Source: an uncultured Bacteroidales bacterium (GTDB lineage Bacteria > Bacteroidota > Bacteroidia > Bacteroidales > P3). From it: a stretch of DNA of 59,917 nt. The stretch is from positions 1 through 59,917 of the forward strand of contig ONDE01000016.1 in assembly GCA_900316515.1 (NCBI GenBank). Direction: 5' to 3'. Below, one piece after another: positions 53,967-59,917 of this stretch (positions are counted from its first letter, which is position 1; the number at the start of each line of letters is the position of its first letter). The translations under genes and the position numbers were made by a program. The notes beneath the pieces are model-generated. The model had not been told where the DNA came from. It did not search any database and saw nothing but the letters and a program-made list of their open reading frames with translations.

Positions 53967-54068
53967 AGTCTTAAGCTGTAAGTCTTAAGCTGTGAGTTTT
54001 AAGCTGTGAGTGGAAATCATTCGTAATGCGCAAGCCACTTAAAACTTAAAACTTACAGCTCACAACTG
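53967..54068. repeat. Inverted pair of heptad arrays before the glycosyltransferase
   Basis: Left arm 53967-54014 (AGTCTTA, AGCTGTA, AGTCTTA, AGCTGTG, AGTTTTA, AGCTGTG) and right arm 54035-54068 (ACTTAAA, ACTTAAA, ACTTACA, GCTCACA, ACT) face each other around 20 unique bases. Both arms end inward with AGTGG. It fills the gap between the YitT-like gene's stop and the glycosyltransferase start and resembles an emptied cassette. Confidence 0.8.
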
Positions 54069-54072
54069 TTTT

Positions 54073-55032
54073 TTATTCTTTCGGCAGCGCTTTGAAGCCG
54101 TAGCCGAGGATCTCACTGCTTTCCATGATATTGACGAAAGCCTTGGGGTCAAGGCGATGCAGGTTGCTCTTGAGCTTCACCATGTCGGCACGGTCGAGGG
54201 TGACATATATCATCTTGCGTTCGTTGCCTTGATAGAGGCCTGTGCCCACCAGCAAGGTGCCGCCACGCTGCAGGTCGTTGAGGATATAGTTGCGCACAGC
54301 CTCCATCTCATCGGTGACGATGAACATGGTCTTGTAGCTCTTCATGCCATCGACCACCATGTCGATGACCTTGCCCTCGATGTAGATGATGATGATGGAA
54401 TAGATGGGCAGGCGGATGTCGCCGAAGGCAATGAAGGTGCTGATGGTTATGATACCGTCGACAATCATCACCAGAGTGCCGAGACTGATCTTGGTGTACT
54501 TGTGGATAATCATCGAGATGATGTCCGAGCCGCCACTGGTGGCACCACTACGGAAAATCATGCCGATAGCCACGCCATATATGAGGCCTGCCACCACGGT
54601 GTTGAGGATATAGTCGGGCTTGAACCAGACGCCATGTTCCTTCAGCGCCACAAAGCCATCGAGGCTGGCGGGCTCAGAGAAAAGCACAGCGCCGTCATGT
54701 ATGACAGGAACGTAGCCCCACACCAACTCGAGCAGATAGGTAAAGCCGAAGATAAGGAACGTGGAGATGATGGTCTTCAATCCGAACTTGGGTCCGAGAA
54801 TCCAGGTGCCTATGAGCAGCAGAGGCACATCCATGCAAATGGCATAGAGAGCAATACGGCCACCCCACAGGCTGCTGAACACGTTGGAGAGACCATAGGT
54901 GCCACCGGGAGCCATCAGGTAGGGGTTCACAAACATCACGTCGCCAATGGCGAACAAGGCACTACCGGCGATAAGCAGGCAGTAGGACCACACTTCTTTT
55001 TTCCAGTCTTTTTTTATAATTGTTTCTGTCAT
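54073..55032 (-). CDS. YitT family membrane protein with DUF2179 domain
   Basis: The 319-residue product starts MTETIIKKDWKKEVW; an in-frame extension to 55107 would run through the promoter region and is rejected. Five to six membrane helices follow (WSYCLLIAGSALFAIGDVMF, IALYAICMDVPLLLIGTWIL, LIYGVAIGMIFRSGATSGGS, FGDIRLPIYSIIIIYIEGKV), with the conserved PYLMAPGGTYGLSNVF and GATSGGSDI, then a cytoplasmic DUF2179 domain of about 80 residues (TLLVGTGLYQGNERKMIYVTL). Function of YitT proteins is not established. A TAACTTTG box lies 54 bases upstream, just downstream of the tRNA gene. Confidence 0.88.
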   Translation of the reverse strand: MTETIIKKDWKKEVWSYCLLIAGSALFAIGDVMFVNPYLMAPGGTYGLSNVFSSLWGGRIALYAICMDVPLLLIGTWILGPKFGLKTIISTFLIFGFTYLLELVWGYVPVIHDGAVLFSEPASLDGFVALKEHGVWFKPDYILNTVVAGLIYGVAIGMIFRSGATSGGSDIISMIIHKYTKISLGTLVMIVDGIITISTFIAFGDIRLPIYSIIIIYIEGKVIDMVVDGMKSYKTMFIVTDEMEAVRNYILNDLQRGGTLLVGTGLYQGNERKMIYVTLDRADMVKLKSNLHRLDPKAFVNIMESSEILGYGFKALPKE

Positions 55033-55085
55033 ATTAGGTTGATATTTAATACATAAAAAGCACACCCCACTATGGGGTCGAACTG

Positions 55086-55093
55086 CAAAGTTA
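55086..55093 (-). promoter_or_regulatory. Possible -7 element of the yitT-like gene
   Basis: Minus-strand TAACTTTG matches TAnnTTTG; a short hairpin CCCCA/TGGGG (55065-55077) follows in the leader. The -33 match is poor. Read-through from the tRNA is the alternative. Confidence 0.4.
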
Positions 55094-55135
55094 CACTTTT
55101 TTTTCAAATAAGTAAAAACTAGGAAAATAAAAAAG

Positions 55136-55208
55136 AGCGATAGACGGGGTTCGAACCCGCGACCTGCGGCTTGGGAAGCCGCCGCTCTGCCAACTGAGCT
55201 ACTATCGC
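55136..55208 (-). tRNA. tRNA-Gly (anticodon CCC)
   Basis: A 73-base cloverleaf on the minus strand: acceptor GCGATAG/CTATCGC with discriminator T, D-arm AGCTCAGTTGGCAGAGC, anticodon stem GCGGC/GCCGC with loop TTCCCAA (anticodon CCC, reading GGG) and T-arm GCGGGTTCGAACCCCGT. CCA is not encoded. It is isolated between purM and the yitT-like gene, followed by a T-rich run. Confidence 0.95.
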
Positions 55209-55310
55209 ATAGACACGTCGAGTGCCAAAAAATCGGTTTAATAACGATGCCACAACACTATTATTGTGCGGCACCAATTATTTTTTCAAATATCCCCTAG
55301 ATTCAACCCT

Positions 55311-55347
55311 CACTATTCACTAATCACTATTCACTAATCACTATTCA
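55311..55347. repeat. Heptad array at the 3' end of purM
   Basis: TCACTAT and TCACTAA alternate every seven bases (a 14-base dimer). The purM stop codon TAG is part of the array, whose G/A/T-only strand is the purM sense strand. Confidence 0.85.
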
Positions 55348-56516
55348 TACTCGTACTTGCCGTTCTCGCTCTCCACAGTCACCTGCGCCTTGGGGCCCTC
55401 CTCGACACAGCCTACAATGCGGGCGTCGACATCGAAGCTCTTGGCGATGTCGATGATGCCACGGGCCGTGGCCTCGTCGGTGTAGAGCTCCATACGGTGT
55501 CCCATATTGAACACCTTGTACATCTCTTGCCAGTCGGTGCCGCTCTCGTCGTGTATCATCTTGAACAGCGGAGGCACCGGGAAGAGGTTGTCCTTCACCA
55601 CATGCAGCGGGCGACCGCCGATGAAGTGCAGCACCTTGGTCTGCGCTCCGCCACTACAGTGTATCATGCCGTCAATCTTCGGACGGTACTCGTCGAGCAC
55701 CTTGCGGATAATGGGCGCATAGGTTCTAGTGGGCGAGAGCACCATGTGGCCTGCGTCAACACCCGGCACCTCGGTGGGGTCGGTGAGCAGCTTCGAGCCG
55801 CAGAAGACAACACTGTCGGGCAAGTTCTTGTCGTAGCACATGGGGTATTTCTCGGCATATACATGCGAGAAGACGTCGTGGCGCGCCGAGGTGAGACCAT
55901 TCGAACCCATACCGCCGTTGTATGCGGTCTCATATGTGGCCTGGCCGAACGAGGCAAGACCCACAATGACATTGCCAGCCTTGATATTGGCATTGTCAAC
56001 CACGTCGGCACGACGCATGCGGGCCGTCACCGTGCTGTCCACGATGATGGTGCGCACCAGGTCGCCCACGTCGGCCGTCTCGCCGCCTGTGAGCACCATG
56101 TCGATGCCCATGTCGCGCATCGTCTGGCAAAACTCCTCGGTGCCGTTGATCACGGCCGAGATCACCTCGCCGGGCACCAGCTGCTTGTTGCGGCCTATGG
56201 TTGAACTGAGCAATATGTGGTCCAAGGCTCCGACGCACAGCAGGTCGTCGGTGTTCATCACTATGGCATCAATGGCTATGCCTTTCCACACACTCAAGTC
56301 GCCGGTCTCCTTCCAATACATGTAGGCCAGGCTGCTCTTGGTGCCGGCACCGTCGGCATGCATAATGTTGCAATACTCCGCGTCGCCGCCCAGAAGGTCC
56401 GGTATTATTTTGCAGAAAGCGTTGGGATAAAGACCTTTGTCGATATTCTTGATGGCGTTGTGCACATCCTCTTTCGTGGCGGAAACACCACGCTGGTTGT
56501 ATTTGTCCATAGTCAT
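55341..56516 (-). CDS. purM: Phosphoribosylformylglycinamidine cyclo-ligase (AIR synthetase), long Bacteroidota form
   Basis: The 391-residue enzyme closes FGAM to AIR in purine synthesis. Seen: MTMDKYNQRGVSATKEDVHN at the start, IMHADGAGTKSSLAYMYWKE, the metal/ATP segment IDAIVMNTDDLLCVGAL, VLTGGETADVGDLVRTIIVD, VGLASFGQATYETAYNGGMG and GMIHCSGGAQTKVLHFIGG. Residue order matches the PurM/SelD ATP-binding fold; the length above the about 345 of E. coli PurM is normal for Bacteroidota. It has an exact own promoter (56542-56572) and its stop codon lies inside a tandem array; the tRNA-Gly gene follows. Confidence 0.88.
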   Translation of the reverse strand: MTMDKYNQRGVSATKEDVHNAIKNIDKGLYPNAFCKIIPDLLGGDAEYCNIMHADGAGTKSSLAYMYWKETGDLSVWKGIAIDAIVMNTDDLLCVGALDHILLSSTIGRNKQLVPGEVISAVINGTEEFCQTMRDMGIDMVLTGGETADVGDLVRTIIVDSTVTARMRRADVVDNANIKAGNVIVGLASFGQATYETAYNGGMGSNGLTSARHDVFSHVYAEKYPMCYDKNLPDSVVFCGSKLLTDPTEVPGVDAGHMVLSPTRTYAPIIRKVLDEYRPKIDGMIHCSGGAQTKVLHFIGGRPLHVVKDNLFPVPPLFKMIHDESGTDWQEMYKVFNMGHRMELYTDEATARGIIDIAKSFDVDARIVGCVEEGPKAQVTVESENGKYEYE

Positions 56517-56541
56517 GTTTTTCAGTGTATGAAATCGGGTG

Positions 56542-56572
56542 CAAAATTACGAACTTTTAATGGATTGGCAAA
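56542..56572 (-). promoter_or_regulatory. Bacteroidota promoter of purM
   Basis: Minus strand TTTG (56569-56572), 19 bases, TAATTTTG (56542-56549): consensus promoter 25 bases upstream of the start codon. No purine riboswitch-like structure fits in this short leader. Confidence 0.75.
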
Positions 56573-56602
56573 AATAATTTACCATGGTATCGAATAAATA
56601 CG

Positions 56603-56610
56603 TATATTTG
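56603..56610 (+). promoter_or_regulatory. -7 element (TATATTTG) of the lipoprotein gene
   Basis: Plus-strand TATATTTG, 67 bases upstream of the start codon at 56678; upstream TTTA at a 21-base distance is an imperfect -33 box. Divergent from the purM promoter with about 30 bases between the -7 boxes' outer ends. Confidence 0.55.
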
Positions 56611-56677
56611 CAAAACAACCACAACTGGAAAAGACAACCCAAAGAAATATTAATCAACAAATTAAACAATAAAAGTT

Positions 56678-57466
56678 ATGAAGAAAACATTACTCACCAT
56701 TCTCGCTGCTGCCCTCTGCATGCCCATGTTCACTTCGTGCGACATCAGCGACATCATGGAGTCCGGCGCCCTCGGCACCATCACCCTCACCACCAGCCAA
56801 GCCGCCAACGGCGACCAGCTCTACGCCGACGACAGCACCATCACCTTCAAGTCGGGCCTGTGCAACATCAACCACCGCGACATCCACATCGATGTCGACA
56901 CCCTCGGCGTGGACTACGACACCACCCTGCTCAACGTCAATGCCGGCACCATCATCCTCGGTGTCAACGGCGTGAACGTCATGGAGAACACCGCCAACAT
57001 CGACTGGCCCCTCTTCGGCCTCAACCTGCGCGACACCGCAGTGGGAACCTATCACTTCTTCCTGCCCGTACAGACCTTCGCTTTCCTGAACTTCCTCGAC
57101 ACCACCAGCATCAACAGCCTCGTCGCCACTGGCCTCACCTTCCAGAGCCTGCCCTTCAACCTCTTCGCCGTGGCCTCCACGCGTGACGAGTACTACATCG
57201 GTTACAGCGGTTCTGTGACCGTCACCTCCTTCGGCAGCGAAGGCAACATGGTGGAAGGCACCTTCAACAACGTCAAGGCCTACTATGTCACCACCGACAA
57301 GCTCCGCGAGATGATTGCCCTCGGCGCAGCCGAATGGAACACCCGCACCCTCGCCAGCGAGCTGCCCACCATCACCTTCAACGGCGACTTCACCAGCCGC
57401 CGCGTCAACATGACTTCGGCCATCAACCGCGTCAACGAACTCGATGAAATCGAGGTAACGAAATAA
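56678..57466 (+). CDS. Lipoprotein of unknown function
   Basis: The 262-residue product has a lipoprotein signal peptide with lipobox MFTSC (MKKTLLTILAAALCMPMFTS, Cys near 21). The mature protein is beta-rich with many Asn/Thr (GTITLTTSQAANGDQLY, INHRDIHIDVDTLGVDY, YIGYSGSVTVTSFGSEGNMVEGTF) and ends in an acidic tail. No family recognised; the regular beta pattern would fit a surface or periplasmic Ig-like or calycin fold. It stands alone between its own promoter and a bidirectional terminator. Confidence 0.75.
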   Translation: MKKTLLTILAAALCMPMFTSCDISDIMESGALGTITLTTSQAANGDQLYADDSTITFKSGLCNINHRDIHIDVDTLGVDYDTTLLNVNAGTIILGVNGVNVMENTANIDWPLFGLNLRDTAVGTYHFFLPVQTFAFLNFLDTTSINSLVATGLTFQSLPFNLFAVASTRDEYYIGYSGSVTVTSFGSEGNMVEGTFNNVKAYYVTTDKLREMIALGAAEWNTRTLASELPTITFNGDFTSRRVNMTSAINRVNELDEIEVTK

Positions 57467-57484
57467 CGATCACCACAAACACAT

Positions 57485-57522
57485 AAAAAAAAGCCGGGCT
57501 TCGCAGTCCGGCTTTTCTTTTT
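57485..57522. terminator. Bidirectional terminator
   Basis: AAAAGCCGG and CCGGCTTTT form a stem around a ten-base loop, flanked by A-run and T-rich tails, between the convergent genes ending at 57466 and 57537. It can serve both strands. Confidence 0.85.
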
Positions 57523-57536
57523 ACGCATCTGCGCAG

Positions 57537-59231
57537 TTATTGTTTCACAATGCGCCGCACGGCACCGTTGCACTGCAACAGGTAGACGCCCGCAGACAGG
57601 GCCTTGACGTCGAACACCACGGGACCTTCGGCTGCCATCAGTTCGCGGCCGCTGATGTCGCTCAGCGTCACACGTCCCTCGGCCTCAACGGTCAGATGGT
57701 CGGTGGCCGGGTTGGGATAGACAGCGACAGAAGGCACGTTGCGGTCGTCAATGCCGCCATGCACATGGAAAATGGCGGTGAACGTGGTGTCGGATGTCAC
57801 GACAAACGTACGCGGGTTGTCCTCTACATTGTCGTTCCACCATTCAAAAACGTACATGCCAGTTGGAATAGCCTCTATGGTCACCACACTGTTTGCCATG
57901 TACCGGCCGCTTCCTGTCACAGAGCCCATAGTGCTGTCGTTGCACAGCACGGTGACGGTATACCACACCGTGTCGTCGTCTCCGACGCTGTCAGCCTCGA
58001 AGTGGGCCGTCACAGTGACGTCAGAAGTGACAGCGAAGGTGAAGGGGTTGTTGGGGACAATATTGGCATATCCGGGAACGACCGACCAGCCGACGAAATG
58101 GTAGCCCTCGGCGGCAGTGGCCGTGACGGTGAACATGTCGGCACTGTCGACAACAGTCTCGCCGGCAGGACTCACGCTGCCCATAGTGGTGTCGCACTGC
58201 ACAGCGACGGTGTAGCGCACGGTGTCGGCAACGGGGCCGGGAGCAGGTTCGGGCATCGGGGCGCTGAGGTTCACATGGTACACCTTGACGGTGACGCCGT
58301 CCTCGGCAGTGACGGTGATGGTCACCTGCGCCGTGCTGTCGGTGAGGCGGCTGGTGGCGACGACAGGCGTGGCATCGGCGGCCTGTGTCTGCACGGCGAC
58401 AACGGCAGCCGAAAGGGCTGCAGTGTCGGCAAGGACCACGTCATAGTCGAGCACCCCACGGTTGAAACCGTCAACAGTAGTGCCGTTGAGGGTGATGTCG
58501 GTGAGCCAGGCACTGTAGATGAACTCTATGTCGTCGATCGAGAGCGAGTCGTTGGCGCTGCCGCTGCCGGCAACACCATTGGTGGTGATGTTTATCAGTA
58601 TGTAGTTGGCCGTCGAGATACCGTTGTAGCTGAACGGCACCTTCACCTGCTGCCACTGCATCGATGAGGCCGACGAAGTGGTACGCACAAAGTTCGCCGT
58701 AGCCGTGCCGCAATACAAGGCGGGGTTGTTCTCGTCGTTGGGCGCACGGAAATTATTGTTGCCATGTATTATGGCCTTGACCTGTCCCTGCGAGCTGGCA
58801 CTGGCAGCGTAGTAGCTCACCCACACATACATCGAGTCGGGTGTGCCTGTGAAGGGCTGGCAATGGCTGCTGTTATCGCGCTGCGTATAGTTGTAGTTTT
58901 CCGAACTCGACGCCGACATGCCGCCGGCATGCACACGCCCCGTGGTCATGTTGCCGTTGGCCACAATGCCGAAAATAGACGTGGAATAGATGGTCAGGTA
59001 GCTGCTGCCTGCCGCGCCCGGACGACCGCCGTTGCGATGGTAGTGGTGCGGACTGCTGGCCAGACTGGCAAAGCTTCCGTCGCTGGTAGCAAAGGAATTC
59101 CAATGCGTAGGTTCAGCGGTAATCGACGTGCCGTCCCACTGCTCAAAACCCGGGTTCGGCAGTTGGTACTGCGCCCGTCCCACGACGGCAAATGCCAACA
59201 ATGCAATAGCAAATAATAGACTTTTTCTCAT
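57537..59231 (-). CDS. PCMD-domain T9SS cargo protein with InlB-like repeats
   Basis: The 564-residue product has a signal peptide (MRKSLLFAIALLAFAVVGRA), then QLPNPGFEQWDG... to about residue 240, the putative carbohydrate metabolism domain (PCMD, PF13201-like, with SIDDIEFIYS at its end). A short Ig-like stretch is followed by two or three InlB-like repeats (about 340-500, MGSVSPAGETV...GYHFVGW) and a type A T9SS sorting domain (VAVYPNPATDHLTVEAEGRV... to IVKQ). It is expected on the cell surface or in the medium via SprA. PCMD proteins are often linked to polysaccharide use; no enzyme activity is demonstrated by sequence. A perfect 14-base palindrome TTAAACTAGTTTAA (59248-59261) lies in its upstream region. 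Confidence 0.88.
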   Translation of the reverse strand: MRKSLLFAIALLAFAVVGRAQYQLPNPGFEQWDGTSITAEPTHWNSFATSDGSFASLASSPHHYHRNGGRPGAAGSSYLTIYSTSIFGIVANGNMTTGRVHAGGMSASSSENYNYTQRDNSSHCQPFTGTPDSMYVWVSYYAASASSQGQVKAIIHGNNNFRAPNDENNPALYCGTATANFVRTTSSASSMQWQQVKVPFSYNGISTANYILINITTNGVAGSGSANDSLSIDDIEFIYSAWLTDITLNGTTVDGFNRGVLDYDVVLADTAALSAAVVAVQTQAADATPVVATSRLTDSTAQVTITVTAEDGVTVKVYHVNLSAPMPEPAPGPVADTVRYTVAVQCDTTMGSVSPAGETVVDSADMFTVTATAAEGYHFVGWSVVPGYANIVPNNPFTFAVTSDVTVTAHFEADSVGDDDTVWYTVTVLCNDSTMGSVTGSGRYMANSVVTIEAIPTGMYVFEWWNDNVEDNPRTFVVTSDTTFTAIFHVHGGIDDRNVPSVAVYPNPATDHLTVEAEGRVTLSDISGRELMAAEGPVVFDVKALSAGVYLLQCNGAVRRIVKQ

Positions 59232-59308
59232 TCTGTAAAAGTATTTGTTAAACTAGTTTAAAATATTTTTCTGTTTCCAATAACGCCTTCTCGCGGATAT
59301 TATTGTAT

Positions 59309-59917
59309 TCACTCCGGCGGCGCCTCCGCCATGGCCGCGCCAGCCGATTCTTCACTCTTCACTCTTAACTCTTCACTCTCAGCGGCTGCGCCAGTCGGCC
59401 CTTCACTCTTCACTCTTAACTCCTCACTCCCAGCGGCTTCGCCGCCGAGGGGCACCCACACGCTCTCGCTCCACTGCCCGTCGAGGCTCTGCACCAGCAG
59501 CCACATCTGCAGCTCCTCGCCCACGAACTTGTCGGGCAGGGCCACCGCCACCTTCTTGTCCTTGCGGAAGGCAGGCTTCGACATCAGGCTCCGCCTCAGC
59601 CCCGGCGCATACACCACCAGGCGCACCAGGTCGTGGCTGTAGCCGCGCCCCTTGTCGTATCTCACCTCCAGCACGTTGTGCTCCTTCAGCTCGCTCCGCG
59701 CCGACTCCACCGGCGCCACGTCGCCCATGCTCAGCCTCAGGCTCCACCAGTCCACCTCGAACACACCGCCCGCAACTTCGCTGGGCTGGTTCGCTCCACT
59801 GCGGCCGCGCTCCACCATGCTGAAAGCACCCTGGTTGACGCTCACGAAGAGGTTGTAGCTCGTCATGCCCATCTGGCGCGCCATGTCGCTCATGCTGGGC
59901 ACTATGGCGTCGCGCAG
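59309..59917 (-). CDS. Partial DUF6266-like protein with duplicated array-encoded tail
   Basis: The frame runs from the window edge (59917, open upstream) to a stop at 59309, at least 202 codons. The body (MTSYNLFVSVNQGAFSMVER, LEVRYDKGRG, VALPDKFVGEELQMWLLVQS, SESVWVPLG) resembles the Bacteroidota DUF6266 family, whose usual N-terminus would lie beyond the window; I am only moderately sure of this. The C-terminal 45 residues are a 17-residue duplication, each unit containing SEELRVKSE and an Ala/Gly-rich stretch, encoded by two heptad arrays (59350-59431). Function unknown. Confidence 0.55.
   Translation of the reverse strand: MRDAIVPSMSDMARQMGMTSYNLFVSVNQGAFSMVERGRSGANQPSEVAGGVFEVDWWSLRLSMGDVAPVESARSELKEHNVLEVRYDKGRGYSHDLVRLVVYAPGLRRSLMSKPAFRKDKKVAVALPDKFVGEELQMWLLVQSLDGQWSESVWVPLGGEAAGSEELRVKSEGPTGAAAESEELRVKSEESAGAAMAEAPPE
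59350..59431. repeat. Two heptad arrays in a 51-base direct duplication
   Basis: Each copy (about 59350-59380 and 59401-59431) reads CACTCTT, CACTCTT, AACTCTT or AACTCCT, CACTC-, followed by AGCGGCT. Copies differ by a few bases. They are in frame with the last gene. Confidence 0.85.

Noticed and set aside
53967..54068. CRISPR array
   Set aside because: Units are 7-11 bases with no spacers, and no cas gene is present.
55238..55280. Terminator hairpin between purM and tRNA-Gly
   Set aside because: The possible stem is short, bulged and not followed by a T-run on the right strand.

Overview
The window reads as a stretch of a Bacteroidota (most likely Bacteroidales) chromosome. Evidence: SprA, the outer-membrane pore of the type IX secretion system (T9SS); two cargo proteins with T9SS C-terminal sorting domains; a SusC-like TonB-dependent receptor followed by a DUF4249 lipoprotein; Bacteroidota-type promoters (TTTG, 19-20 bases, TAnnTTTG) in front of several genes; and almost no Shine-Dalgarno sequences. 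Coding density is high and most genes lie on the minus strand.

Layout. 1-6192: the first 2064 codons of a giant secreted fibronectin-III protein whose C-terminus lies outside the window. 6330-11801: overlapping minus-strand genes glnA, folK, TonB receptor, DUF4249 lipoprotein. 11929-19170: a second giant fibronectin-III protein, complete, with InlB-like repeats and a T9SS sorting domain. 19171-19747: promoters and a short tandem array, no gene. 19748-23322 (plus): aminopeptidase P, a four-helix-bundle cassette, nucleoside kinase. 23319-29367 (minus): TPR protein, DedA, sufS, a second four-helix-bundle cassette, recN, aroK. 29398-39766 (minus): M64 peptidase, beta-helix lipoprotein, ruvA, sprA. 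39882-41875 (plus): tsaC, a small membrane protein, panC. 42001-45614 (minus): an ECF sigma factor, a probable anti-sigma factor and three outer-membrane barrel proteins. 45723-49357: aroQ, a zinc metallopeptidase, gdhA, an alpha/beta hydrolase. 49470-55032: YitT, glycosyltransferase, a small exported protein and a TPR/PD40/OmpA protein. 55136-59917: tRNA-Gly(CCC), purM, a lipoprotein, a PCMD-type T9SS cargo and a partial DUF6266-like gene.

The most unusual feature cuts across these genes. About eighteen short degenerate tandem arrays (unit 7, 8, 10 or 11 bases, two to six units, each with its own word) are scattered through the window. They sit exactly at gene boundaries, often containing the stop codon, or lie in frame inside genes (folK twice, panC, a glycosyltransferase, the last gene). 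Two pairs of such arrays, in inverted orientation, bracket two genes for related four-helix-bundle proteins (S23/IVP family). The two cassettes share short conserved inner ends (ACAATACCG upstream of the start codon, AACATTwGyC after the stop) although the proteins are only about 65% identical. A third array carries the same ACAATACC end in front of an unrelated gene. I read this as a small mobile or RNA-processed element family with the architecture of 23S rRNA intervening sequences, but located between protein genes. That reading is inference; the repeats and shared ends are visible directly.

The rest is mainly secretion and envelope biology (SprA, T9SS cargo, barrels, PorE-like OmpA protein) mixed with housekeeping genes for nitrogen assimilation (glnA, gdhA), shikimate (aroK, aroQ), folate, pantothenate and purine synthesis, Fe-S assembly and DNA repair.
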